From Chitinophagales bacterium (GTDB taxonomy: Bacteria; Bacteroidota; Bacteroidia; Chitinophagales; Chitinophagaceae): a stretch of DNA of 32,636 nt. The notes under the pieces are model-generated. The model was not told the origin of the DNA, searched no databases, and saw nothing but the letters and a program-made list of their open reading frames with translations. Both the position numbers and the translations under genes were made by a program. Every line of letters starts with the position of its first letter. Position 1 is the first letter of the stretch. Of the stretch, positions 18,758-26,830 are shown one piece after another. The stretch is taken from positions 1-32,636 of the forward strand of contig JAATFP010000008.1 in NCBI GenBank assembly GCA_015655125.1, read 5' to 3'.

Positions 18758-20023
18758 ATGAAAGAAAAGACCGGTTTTTCAGCCAGAATTAAAAAGACCC
18801 TCAAAATTCTCGGACCGGGCCTGGTTACCGGTGCCAGCGATGACGATCCTTCGGGAATAGCCACCTATACGCAAACCGGTGCACAATTCGGTTATGCCAC
18901 CTTGTGGACAGCGCTGCTAACTTTCCCGCTGATGGCAGCTATTCAGGGCATGTGTGCGAGGATAGGCCTGGTGACCACGGAGGGCCTTACGGTAGCTTTA
19001 AGGAAGCATTACCCCAGGCCCATTCTATACCTGATGTTGCTGTTTAGTTTCCCGGCGATAACACTCAATATCGGTGCCGATATACAGGGAATGGGGGCCG
19101 TAGGTAATATGCTCTTTCCCAAGGTGCCTGCCAGTATATTCAGCGTGATATTTACCTCTATATTAATGATAGTTATCATTCGGTTTCCTTATCAAAAGAT
19201 TGCAGCCATTTTAAAATGGCTTTGTCTTTCCCTTTTGTTATATATAGCTGTTCCATTTATGATAACGCAAGATTGGGGGCAAATAGCGCGTAACACTTTT
19301 ATACCAACCATAAAACTGGATAAAGAATTTCTTTCCATCCTGGTAGCTATCCTCGGTACAACCATCTCTCCTTATTTATTTTTCTGGCAGGCAACCATGG
19401 AAGCAGAAGATCTGAAACATAGTAAATTAAAAATAGTCGTAGACAAACAGGTGCTGGGGAACATGAAAAAAGACGTCAATATAGGCATGCTGTTATCCAA
19501 CCTGGTTATGTTTTTTATTATCCTTACTGCGGCCAGTGTGCTGTTTAAAGCAGGTATACACAAGGTTGATACGGTATACCAGGCTGCAAAAGCACTTGAG
19601 CCTTTAGTAGGAAGATTTGCTTACCTGATTTTTGCTGTTGGTGTCATTGGTACGGGTTTTTTAGGTATCCCGGTATTGGCGGGGTCACAGGCTTATATGC
19701 TGGCAGAAACTTTTGGATGGGAGGCAGGTCTGGATAAAAAATTTCCGCAGGCAAAACCTTTTTATGTTTCCATTGTGGTTTCGCTGCTGGTGGGTCTGCT
19801 ATTGAATTTCATTGGCATCAGCCCAATTCAGGCGCTGGTTTATACGGCGATACTCTACGGTCTCACGGCACCGGTGATCATTGCGATGGTGATGCATATC
19901 GGGAACAATAAAAAAATTATGAAGGAAAACACCAACAGTAAGTTGTCCAATTTCCTGGGGGGACTCACACTTTTATTGATGACCGCAGCCGCAGTTGCCC
20001 TTTTGTATTTCCAGTTCACATGA
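18758..20023 (+). CDS. NRAMP-related divalent metal transporter with non-canonical metal site
   Basis: 421-aa inner-membrane transporter with about 11 helices and the NRAMP fold. The first-helix motif, normally DPGN, reads DPSG (Asp30-Gly33), and the sixth-helix motif, normally MPHN, reads SPYL (residues 204-207 in GTTISPYLFFW). So the Asp remains but the Asn, the metal-binding Met and the His are all replaced. The family usually carries Mn(II) or Fe(II); loss of the Met is also seen in the NRAMP-related magnesium transporters, so magnesium or another hard cation is possible here. The nearby MgtA-like ATPase supports that idea but does not prove it. Start ATG gives MKEKTGFSARIKKTLKILGP. Confidence 0.88.
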   Translation: MKEKTGFSARIKKTLKILGPGLVTGASDDDPSGIATYTQTGAQFGYATLWTALLTFPLMAAIQGMCARIGLVTTEGLTVALRKHYPRPILYLMLLFSFPAITLNIGADIQGMGAVGNMLFPKVPASIFSVIFTSILMIVIIRFPYQKIAAILKWLCLSLLLYIAVPFMITQDWGQIARNTFIPTIKLDKEFLSILVAILGTTISPYLFFWQATMEAEDLKHSKLKIVVDKQVLGNMKKDVNIGMLLSNLVMFFIILTAASVLFKAGIHKVDTVYQAAKALEPLVGRFAYLIFAVGVIGTGFLGIPVLAGSQAYMLAETFGWEAGLDKKFPQAKPFYVSIVVSLLVGLLLNFIGISPIQALVYTAILYGLTAPVIIAMVMHIGNNKKIMKENTNSKLSNFLGGLTLLLMTAAAVALLYFQFT

Positions 20024-20185
20024 AAATAAAGAAATCCTTTAAATTAACCGAATTATGGCAACAATGTTTCACATTATCTGCAATACGTTTCTACCTTACG
20101 GGGGGAGACGACAAAGCATTCTATGGTTTAGCTTGTATGATTTACCCAGGTGCATAGTTATTTGTCTTTAGATTTTGAAGTGAAC

Positions 20186-20767
20186 TTACTTAGCAGAATA
20201 CCTACCTACCAGCACCACTGTGTAAAACTGCCCTGCGATACCTATGAATGCTGTAATCAGTTTGGCAATATGATGACTGGGGGTAATGTCGCCAAAACCG
20301 ATACTGGTAAAAGTGATGGAACAGAAATAAACCAAATCTATAAAAATATGGGCAGGTGACGAAGCGTTAATTCCTTTAAAGGATTCAGGATTTTGATATT
20401 CCAAAGTTTGCAGTAAAAAAACAGAAATTTCTATCAGTAGAAAATAGCCGCATGCAGCTGCTGTAATGATGTCGCTGTTGATATAACCTGGTTTTATTAA
20501 AAAGTGCAATAGCTCTATAAATAAAAAAGAAAAGAATATTACGTAGTTGATATTAAGGAAAGTGAAATAGTATGAGTTATCTTTAAAAAATGGGATGCCA
20601 ATTGGCAATAGCAGAACAATAATGAAATGAATATTGCGGAACCAATGTCGCCAGCTGTGTTTACCGGTAAACATAAAAATACTTCCAAGCCCCAATAACA
20701 GCATATTGACAGGCCATACAACTCGTGTGTAAAAATCCAGGTCAGTCAAAAAAATACCGATAAACAA
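20186..20767 (-). CDS. Two-pore-helix-type potassium channel family protein, 5' end uncertain
   Basis: Ion channel-like membrane protein of at least 193 aa. Several hydrophobic helices come first, then a pore loop and selectivity-filter-like sequence TSIGFGDITP (residues 154-163), equivalent to T-V-G-Y-G-D, followed by a last helix, so potassium conduction is likely. The frame given starts at a TTG. The same frame stays open and helical upstream to about 20836 but has no ATG; an ATG at 20834, 2 nt after the SnoaL-like gene, is one base out of frame and hits a stop after ten codons. The gene may thus be frameshifted at its 5' end or use a rare start. Confidence 0.75.
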   Translation of the reverse strand: MFIGIFLTDLDFYTRVVWPVNMLLLGLGSIFMFTGKHSWRHWFRNIHFIIVLLLPIGIPFFKDNSYYFTFLNINYVIFFSFLFIELLHFLIKPGYINSDIITAAACGYFLLIEISVFLLQTLEYQNPESFKGINASSPAHIFIDLVYFCSITFTSIGFGDITPSHHIAKLITAFIGIAGQFYTVVLVGRYSAK

Positions 20768-20836
20768 ATGCTGAACTAATGCAAAAAGTAATAATTCGTA
20801 TTTAAACTTCTGTAAGGATAGTCTTCCTGTTCATTT

Positions 20837-21259
20837 TTATTTAGCCTGACCAATATCTAAACGGTCTATTTTCCCCTCGGTATTAATATGAAACTTGAAA
20901 TAGGTGTTGAAATCGCCCCAGCTTTCTGTATGAAAGCGACCATAAATATCTAAGCCGTTGTTTTCAACTTTTTCAATACTCGTAAAGCGTTCCTGCCCGC
21001 AAGCATCTTTAATAAATCTTTGGAAATTTCGTGGATTGCCATCGTCGTACAATGTGGCATCTGTTGTAAAGAGTAACAGAAAGCTTTTTGCATCGCCTTT
21101 TTGCCATGCCTCAAAAGCTGCTCTTGCTGTTGCGTTGGTCAATTTACCGGTATCCATTATTACTTGTTTTTGTTGTGCTGTATTTTTTATTTTTTGTCCG
21201 CAACCCGCTTGTGCTATACACATAAGGGCCGCAAGTACAATGATGATGTTTTTGTTCAT
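20837..21259 (-). CDS. SnoaL/NTF2-like lipoprotein
   Basis: 140-aa protein from the ATG at 21259, which lies 1 nt after the DoxX-like stop codon and is therefore preferred over an ATG at 21277 inside that gene. It has the lipobox AQAGC, so it is probably periplasmic. The mature part (AARAAFEAWQKGDAKSFLLLF, then TTDATLYDDGNP) matches the cone-shaped SnoaL/NTF2-like fold, a family of small-ligand binders and enzymes. Catalytic residues cannot be assigned. It is translationally coupled with the neighbours on both sides. Confidence 0.78.
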   Translation of the reverse strand: MNKNIIIVLAALMCIAQAGCGQKIKNTAQQKQVIMDTGKLTNATARAAFEAWQKGDAKSFLLLFTTDATLYDDGNPRNFQRFIKDACGQERFTSIEKVENNGLDIYGRFHTESWGDFNTYFKFHINTEGKIDRLDIGQAK

Positions 21260-21260
21260 T

Positions 21261-21614
21261 TTAGTTAGCTTTAGCAAGCGGATGTTGCAGGTAAATGATT
21301 ACTAAGGACATAAGGAAGAAAGGCAATTCAGCCATAACGCCTTTAAAATTTTTATCCAATAAATGAAAGCAGATGATCAAAAGAATACCTGCCGCCATTA
21401 AAAAGTTGCCCCAAACAAACGTTTTAGGAACAACCATCAACACAACACTTAACAATGTAAAGAAGCCCAATATCATTACACCTTGTTTACCAATATTCCA
21501 TTTGCCAAACATTTCCAGCATTTCAGATTTGCCACTTAGCATTGCCCAGCCTTGTTTGGTACCCATATAGGCAGCAAAGAGAATGAGTACAGCATTGATG
21601 ATTTTTAGTGCCAT
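21261..21614 (-). CDS. DoxX-like family membrane protein
   Basis: 117-aa integral membrane protein with four hydrophobic segments (near residues 3-17, 44-62, 66-85 and 93-110). The spacing and the phrase MLSGKSEMLEMFGKWNIGKQ match the small DoxX-like group, whose members are often found with stress or redox genes but have no fixed function. It starts 17 nt after the stop of a decayed aldehyde dehydrogenase gene and ends 1 nt before the SnoaL-like gene, so it is in the same transcript. Confidence 0.75.
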   Translation of the reverse strand: MALKIINAVLILFAAYMGTKQGWAMLSGKSEMLEMFGKWNIGKQGVMILGFFTLLSVVLMVVPKTFVWGNFLMAAGILLIICFHLLDKNFKGVMAELPFFLMSLVIIYLQHPLAKAN

Positions 21615-21630
21615 AGTTTTAAGTTTTGCG

Positions 21631-22110
21631 TTATGAAAATACGCTTAAATTCTTTGCAATATCCTTATTGGCATGCGGTGGAAATACATCTAACTCCAAA
21701 TCGGGGTTGCCTATCAACATTGCTTTTGTGTTACTCAATACATTAAAGCCGGCTTTGCCGTAATAGTTGCCCATGCCACTTATGCCTGCGCCACCAAAAG
21801 GCAGACTATCAATCCAGCAATGCAGATTGGTTTGGTTAACACAGAATTGTTACCTGCTCCGGCTGCATGAACGTTTGCAGGTTTTCTTTGTAGTATTTTA
21901 TTAAGCCCAATGGTACTGTTGTTTCAAACAATTGTTCCAATGGAGGTTTGCCAAAATCGTTGTGTTAAGCCTGGCAAAATTCAACTTGATTTTCCGGCAA
22001 CATTTTTTTTCATTCTGTTAAGTTGCTCAATACGCCAATCGTAATTTTTGTTGCTTCTGTTTAAAAGAACTCTCTTTTTGCTGGCTGAAAATATTCTGAT
22101 ACTTATTCGT
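21631..22110 (-). pseudogene. Aldehyde dehydrogenase pseudogene (internal deletion, frameshifts, lost start)
   Basis: Three reading frames on the minus strand are needed to read an aldehyde dehydrogenase. The N-terminal part reads NKYQNIFSQQKESSFKQKQQ, then in another frame NYDWRIEQLNRMKK, then in a third MLPENQVEFCQA, a stop codon, and HNDFGKPPLEQLFETTVPLG, matching class-3-type enzymes. The central catalytic domain is missing, and after a further frame change the C-terminal part follows: CVNQTNLHCWIDSLPFGGAG and ISGMGNYYGKAGF, to a normal stop. The expected start codon is ACG instead of ATG at 22108-22110. It lies just after the SDR gene terminator and before the DoxX-like gene. Confidence 0.88.
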
Positions 22111-22139
22111 CTTTGCAAATAAAATGGTGATGCAAAAGC

Positions 22140-22171
22140 AAAAGCCAGCAATAGTATCATTGCTGGCTTTT
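22140..22171 (-). terminator. Rho-independent terminator downstream of the SDR gene
   Basis: A perfect 13-bp stem (22140-22152 and 22159-22171) with a 6-nt loop, core GCCAGCAAT/ATTGCTGGC, ends in T-rich sequence on both strands. It is 13 bp past the stop of the SDR gene and separates it from the aldehyde dehydrogenase pseudogene. Confidence 0.85.
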
Positions 22172-22184
22172 TGCTGGTTTAATT

Positions 22185-22940
22185 TTACCTGGTTGTGTAA
22201 CCACCATTGGCAAAAATGGTTTGCCCTGTTATCCACCAACCGTCGGTTACTAAGAACTCAATCAATGGTGCGATGTCTTTAATGTCTGTTAATCCACCCA
22301 GGGCTGATGCAGATTTGTGGTAAGCTACAGCTTCAGGTGCTTCCTGTCCATAAAAGAAAGGTGTATCCATTGGACCAGGTGCAACTGCCGTAACAGAAAT
22401 ACCACGACCGCCAAATTCCTTTGATGCTGCTCTTGTAAAATGTTCAACGGGTGCTTTTGCGCCTGCATAAGTTGAGTACAAGCCTGTATAAGCTGCCAGC
22501 AATGAAGTAACAATAGTGCAGATTTTTCCGTTGTCATTTATTTTTTTGCCAGCCTCCTGTAAAAAGAAATAAGCGGATTTTGAGTTGATGCCGAACATGG
22601 TGTCATATTCAGCTTCGGTAGTTTCCACAAAAGGTTTTTTCAATACCATACCCACGGTGTTAATGGCTACATCAATACTGCCAAATTTTGTAATGGCCTC
22701 ATCAAAAAATCTGGTTACGTTTTCAACCTTGGTCAAATCTCCCTGAAATAAGAATGCTTCTGCACCCAAAGCCTGCACTTCGGCTAAAGTTTTTTCGCTT
22801 TCTGCTTTAGAACCTTCGCTATTGTAGTGTATGGCTAATTTTGCTCCTTTAGCAGCAAAATCCTTGCTTAATAAACCACCAAGATTTTTTCCTCCGCCAG
22901 CTATTAAAACAACTTTTCCTTTTAAATCATTTCTTGCCAT
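22185..22940 (-). CDS. Short-chain dehydrogenase/reductase (SDR family)
   Basis: 251-aa NAD(P)-dependent oxidoreductase. The cofactor loop is GGGKNLGG near residues 15-22 (the classical TGxxxGxG is altered), INTVG replaces NNAG at 94-98, and the catalytic triad is Ser146 plus YAGAK (Tyr158, Lys162). The C-terminal part has VAPGPMDTPFF and the GGYTT end typical of 3-oxoacyl-ACP-reductase-like SDRs. Substrate is unknown. It is preceded by an AraC-type regulator 90 bp upstream on the same strand and followed by its own strong terminator, so it forms a small unit with that regulator. Confidence 0.93.
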   Translation of the reverse strand: MARNDLKGKVVLIAGGGKNLGGLLSKDFAAKGAKLAIHYNSEGSKAESEKTLAEVQALGAEAFLFQGDLTKVENVTRFFDEAITKFGSIDVAINTVGMVLKKPFVETTEAEYDTMFGINSKSAYFFLQEAGKKINDNGKICTIVTSLLAAYTGLYSTYAGAKAPVEHFTRAASKEFGGRGISVTAVAPGPMDTPFFYGQEAPEAVAYHKSASALGGLTDIKDIAPLIEFLVTDGWWITGQTIFANGGYTTR

Positions 22941-23030
22941 AATTTTTTTTTTGAGATTATTAATATGGCAAAAGTCATTTACACCAATAACTTTATCATG
23001 GTGAACTTTTCGGAACTTTTGAAGCCTGGT

Positions 23031-23408
23031 TTATTTTTTATGCTGTTTGCGGAATTCTCCAGGAGTTTGTCCTGTAAATTTTTTGAAGAACTTTGAAAAG
23101 TTAGAAGGGTCGTAAGTAAGTGTATTAGCAATATCTGCTATGGAATGTGTAGTAGTGAGGAGCATTTTTTTTGCTTGTTCAGCAATCTTCAAATCATAAA
23201 AATGGCAAGGGTGATGCCCCATGGTCTGCTGAATAGTGTCTGTGAGGTGCGTATGCGAAACAAATAATGCACTTGCAATCTGGTTCAATTCCATCATTTT
23301 TGTAACTCTCCCTTCCACAATATCGTTGAGATGATTGTCTAAGAATGCGAAATAATCATTTGTAATTTCTTTACCTCTTTTTAATGAGTTCCCTGCGATA
23401 TTCTTCAT
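23031..23408 (-). CDS. Short AraC-family helix-turn-helix regulator
   Basis: 125-aa DNA-binding protein made of little more than the AraC double helix-turn-helix. The first HTH covers MELNQIASALFVSHTHLTDT and the second HSIADIANTLTYDPSNFSKF, ending in the conserved FKKFTGQTPGEFR. The N-terminal ligand-binding domain of typical members (about 280 aa) is absent; the first 35 residues give no domain. There is no sign that it is a truncation: the ATG is well placed. It probably controls the SDR gene just downstream and may have acted on the decayed aldehyde dehydrogenase. Confidence 0.88.
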   Translation of the reverse strand: MKNIAGNSLKRGKEITNDYFAFLDNHLNDIVEGRVTKMMELNQIASALFVSHTHLTDTIQQTMGHHPCHFYDLKIAEQAKKMLLTTTHSIADIANTLTYDPSNFSKFFKKFTGQTPGEFRKQHKK

Positions 23409-23732
23409 GATAATTTACTTTATTTAATAGTGTGGGACTCATGCTGAATCAATCTAACGTAAAGCGTAAAATTAATAAAATAATAGCTATACGAAACGTA
23501 CTTGCAGAGTTCAAAGAGGCAGGGAATGTTAGATACCAGGCGTTCCCAAAAATTGAATGGGTTGTAGTGTTAATTGTAGGTTTTGCGGTCATCATGTCTG
23601 ATACCAAACGTAAAAGGGAGATAACAGGTTCGATGTACGGGAAAAACTCACTTTTGATGAAATCGGTTACCGAACCTCCCGACTCAACGAAGCGGTTGAG
23701 CTGATATACAAGCTGGGAGCGGGTTTTAGCGA
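23409..23732. other. Gene-poor stretch between AraC-type gene and tRNA-Gln
   Basis: About 320 bp in which short open frames run on both strands, none with a convincing product. In one plus-strand frame near 23628-23730 the translation (FDVREKLTFDEIGYR, then TSRLNEAVELIYKLGAGF) looks protein-like but has no start and joins no known family that I can name. It may be decayed coding DNA next to a tRNA gene. Confidence 0.4.
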
Positions 23733-23771
23733 AAATAAAAAAGGACAAATCAGTAAAAGACCGATTTGTCC
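23733..23771 (-). terminator. Rho-independent terminator of tRNA-Gln
   Basis: On the minus strand a perfect 9-bp stem (GGACAAATC with GATTTGTCC, 23743-23751 and 23763-23771) with an 11-nt loop is followed by a T-rich tract. It begins 4 nt after the encoded CCA of the tRNA. Confidence 0.88.
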
Positions 23772-23775
23772 CCGC

Positions 23776-23849
23776 TGGTTGGGTTACTAGGATTCGAACC
23801 TAGACAAACAGAATCAAAATCTGTTGTGCTACCTTTACACCATAACCCA
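23776..23849 (-). tRNA. trnQ: tRNA-Gln (anticodon TTG)
   Basis: On the minus strand the 7-bp acceptor stem TGGGTTA/TAACCCA, the D-arm, an anticodon arm ACAGA-TTTTGAT-TCTGT with anticodon TTG, and the T-arm with GGTTCGAATCC are all present. The discriminator base is A and the 3' CCA is encoded. It has its own promoter and terminator and is not in a tRNA cluster here. Confidence 0.96.
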
Positions 23850-23877
23850 TTTTACCCCAAAACTTGTTTTAGGAGTG

Positions 23878-23909
23878 CAAAAATAAGGGAAGGCGAAAAC
23901 GCGGCCAAA
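23878..23909 (-). promoter_or_regulatory. Bacteroidota-type promoter of tRNA-Gln
   Basis: On the minus strand TTTG (23909-23906) and TATTTTTG (23885-23878) are separated by 20 bp, matching the TTTG / TAnnTTTG consensus of the Bacteroidota housekeeping sigma factor. The -7 box lies 28 bp before the mature tRNA 5' end. Confidence 0.8.
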
Positions 23910-24026
23910 AAAAACTCTAATAATGGGTAATTTTATAACCGATATCGGATAATGCCTTTGCTTTAGATGCACGATTGCTGTTTACTGTTACCGGTTTTCC
24001 TAAGATTATCCATTATAAATTATTCA

Positions 24027-26645
24027 TCAGCCCGCGTCCTCCCTGTCTTTCAATTCCTTTATTTTTTCCAATGCGCCTGCCACTACATCACACATGATCG
24101 TATACAATGCGCCATGTTGCTGATGCGCATAAATATATTCCAGCGCCTCATTTTCATTCTCGATCGTTATGGTTGGAATATTGGGATTCACTTTGTTGAT
24201 GCCTTCTTTGAGCAGGTTGATGATTTCATCAGCCGTGCGGCCACGCAGGTTTTTGTCGCAGCGGATGATGATCTCGTTGAAATACTCCGCCGAAATCTCA
24301 CCGAGTTCACGGATGTCTTCGTCACGGCGGTCGCCGGTGCCACTGATCACCCCGATCTTTTTATTGTAATCCAGTTTGCTCACGAAATCGCCGAGCAATC
24401 GCAATCCGTGCGGGTTGTGGGCAAAATCTGCCAGGAAAGTAAAGTTTTTGAAATGAAAGAAATTCAATCTGCCTGGCGTTAAAGTGGATGAGGGCAAGAA
24501 AGATGACAGCGCCGAACGGATGTCTTCAATCGTTATATCGCGGTACAGGTAAGAAGCCATCACTGCCGGCAGGCAATTGGCCACGTTGTGCATCGCTTTG
24601 CCTTCAAATGTGATCGGCACATCTTTCACATGGATCACGCGGATCTTCCACGTGCCTTTTAAAATGCTGACGTAGCCGTTCTCGAACACCGCTGCCAGTC
24701 CGCCTTTGGCACAATGTTTTTTTATACGGGAATTATGTTCATCCATGCTGAACAGGGCAATATTGCAGTTTAATCCTTCACGCATCCCGTATACCAGGTC
24801 GTCGTCAGCATTTAAAACCGCATAGCCACGCCTGGAAACCGTTTCAGGAACCACGGCTTTCACTTTTGCCATTTGTTCCAACGTGTTGATGCCGCCCAAT
24901 CCCATGTGATCCGCAGCCACATTCGTTACGATTGCCACGTCGCATTGCTGAAATGCCAGCCCGCTTTTTAAAATGCCGCCGCGTGCGCATTCCAATACGG
25001 CAAAATCTACGGTTGGATCTTTCAATACGAATTGCGAACTGATCGGGCCGGTACAGTCGCCTTTCATCATCAGCTGGTTTTGAATGTATACGCCGTCACT
25101 GGTTGTGTAACCAACTTTTTTTCCGGCACTTTTTGCGATATGGGCCGTAAGCCGCGTCGTTGTCGTTTTACCATTTGTTCCGGTAATGGCAATAATAGGA
25201 ATGGTGCCGATACTGCCTTTTGGAAAAAGCATGTCCACCACCGGTTCGGCTACGTTGCGTGCCAGTCCTTCTGATGGATCAATATGCATTCGGAAACCCG
25301 GGGCAGCATTCACTTCCAGGATAGCGCCGCCGTTTTCGCTCACCGGCGTACGAAGGTCGGTCGCCATAATGTCGATACCGCAGATATCCAGGCCAATGAT
25401 CTTCGCGATGCGTTCACACATGAAAATATTTGCAGGGTGAACTTCGTCGGTCACATCGGTGCTTGTGCCGCCGGTGGAAAGATTAGCCGTTGGTTTTACA
25501 AGCACCAGCTCGCCTTTTGCGGGAATGGTATCGAGCGTATAATTTTTTTCTTCGAGGATCTTATGCGTGAATTGATCCACTGTAATTTGCGTGAGTACTT
25601 TCTCATGGCCGTAACCTCTGCGCGGATCCTTATTCGTTTCGTCTATCAGATGTTGAATGGTGCTCACGCCATCGCCGGTTACCGAAGCGGGGGTGCGCAG
25701 GGCGGCGCAAACAAATTTGTAATTGATCACCAATACCCGGAAGTCAAAGCCGGTGATGAATTTTTCCAAGATCACACTGCGGCCGTAATATTGCGCGGCT
25801 TCCAAAGCTGTTACAGCCTGTTCCCATGTGGTAATATTGGTCGTATTTCCTTTCCCATGATTGCCGTCGATCGGTTTGATCACAAGCGGATACCCATACT
25901 TATCGACGGCGTCTTTCAAGCCTTCTTCGCTGCGGATAACGGTTCCACCCGGAACCGGAATTTCTGCGGCTTCAAGCAAATTTTTTGTCTCTTCCTTATC
26001 ACACGCAATGTCCACCGCGATGTTGCCGGTTGTACTGGCGATCGTGGCACGAACACGTTTCTGGTGAATGCCGTAACCGAGTTGTACGAGTGATCTTTTA
26101 TTTAACCGGATATAAGGGATCCCGCGTTTAGCGGCTTCTTCAACAATAGAACCAGTGCTTGGCCCGAGCCTTGTATCCTCGCGGATTTCGCGAAGGTTCA
26201 TGATATCTTCTTCCAGGTTGTAAGATTCGTCATTGGTAAGTGCTTCGGCTACGCGAACGGCCGCTTTGGCGGCATAAACGCCCGCATCTTCTTCCGTGTA
26301 GCTGATGCATACGTAATATTCGCCGTCTACACCAGTGCCGCGGGTGCGACCGAAGCCGGTGTCCATTCCGGCGAGGGTTTGCATCTCCAGGGCAATATGT
26401 TCCACTACATGCCCCATCCATGTGCCTTCCTCCACGCGGGAAAAGAATCCGCCCGGTACGCCTTCGCTGCAGCGATGCTCATACATGGTCGGGAACATTT
26501 TCTCCAGCCTTTCCCTGAAACCCGGAATGGTATTGGTGGGCCGCTGCTCCATTTCCTGGAGGTCGAGCCTCATCTGGATCAGCTTCGGCCTGCGCACGCT
26601 CCAATAATTAGGTCCCCTGAGAACTTTGATTTCTACAATTTTCAT
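24027..26645 (-). CDS. cphA: Cyanophycin synthetase
   Basis: 872-aa enzyme that builds cyanophycin, a polymer of an aspartate backbone with arginine side chains, using ATP. The length is normal for CphA1. The N-terminal domain (about 1-160) starts MKIVEIKVLRGPNYWSVRRP. The ATP-grasp domain (about 210-475) has YPLVIKPIDGNHGKGNTTN and EVNAAPGFRMH. The Mur-ligase-like domain (about 480-872) has the P-loop GTNGKTTTTR at 489-498, and DFAHNPHGL near the C-terminus. All three domains look complete. It is cytoplasmic. It is divergent from an aminotransferase gene, followed by cyanophycinase, so synthesis and breakdown are encoded together. Confidence 0.96.
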   Translation of the reverse strand: MKIVEIKVLRGPNYWSVRRPKLIQMRLDLQEMEQRPTNTIPGFRERLEKMFPTMYEHRCSEGVPGGFFSRVEEGTWMGHVVEHIALEMQTLAGMDTGFGRTRGTGVDGEYYVCISYTEEDAGVYAAKAAVRVAEALTNDESYNLEEDIMNLREIREDTRLGPSTGSIVEEAAKRGIPYIRLNKRSLVQLGYGIHQKRVRATIASTTGNIAVDIACDKEETKNLLEAAEIPVPGGTVIRSEEGLKDAVDKYGYPLVIKPIDGNHGKGNTTNITTWEQAVTALEAAQYYGRSVILEKFITGFDFRVLVINYKFVCAALRTPASVTGDGVSTIQHLIDETNKDPRRGYGHEKVLTQITVDQFTHKILEEKNYTLDTIPAKGELVLVKPTANLSTGGTSTDVTDEVHPANIFMCERIAKIIGLDICGIDIMATDLRTPVSENGGAILEVNAAPGFRMHIDPSEGLARNVAEPVVDMLFPKGSIGTIPIIAITGTNGKTTTTRLTAHIAKSAGKKVGYTTSDGVYIQNQLMMKGDCTGPISSQFVLKDPTVDFAVLECARGGILKSGLAFQQCDVAIVTNVAADHMGLGGINTLEQMAKVKAVVPETVSRRGYAVLNADDDLVYGMREGLNCNIALFSMDEHNSRIKKHCAKGGLAAVFENGYVSILKGTWKIRVIHVKDVPITFEGKAMHNVANCLPAVMASYLYRDITIEDIRSALSSFLPSSTLTPGRLNFFHFKNFTFLADFAHNPHGLRLLGDFVSKLDYNKKIGVISGTGDRRDEDIRELGEISAEYFNEIIIRCDKNLRGRTADEIINLLKEGINKVNPNIPTITIENENEALEYIYAHQQHGALYTIMCDVVAGALEKIKELKDREDAG

Positions 26646-26695
26646 AAATAAGACAGTTTTGGTGGAATAGAAAAGGAAATTAACGAAAAGCAGTT

Positions 26696-26829
26696 AAAAT
26701 AAGAAATGAGAAAATAAGAAATATAAAATAAGAAAGAAAAAACTCTTCAATAAATTCCAAACCTTCATTGGTTAAACACTAAGTATTGCGACTTTCTTAT
26801 TTTTCTGTTTCTTATTTCTTATTTTTAAA
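26696..26829. repeat. AT-rich inverted repeat between cphA and aminotransferase genes
   Basis: The left part (26696-26736) repeats AAAATAAGAAA three times and the right part (26792-26829) repeats its complement. The inner 12 bases (CTTTCTTATTTT and its complement) pair perfectly, as do further blocks of about 10. The right arm touches the aminotransferase start codon, so an mRNA from upstream would form a long A-U hairpin there. Confidence 0.65.
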
Positions 26830-26830
26830 G

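Noticed and set aside
18523..18792. 89-codon plus-strand frame before the NRAMP-like gene
   Set aside because: It overlaps the transporter start in another frame, has no recognisable product and crosses likely regulatory dyads.
23432..23748. Overlapping short frames on both strands near tRNA-Gln
   Set aside because: Both strands are open over the same bases and neither gives a recognisable domain or a good start; treated as non-coding or decayed.
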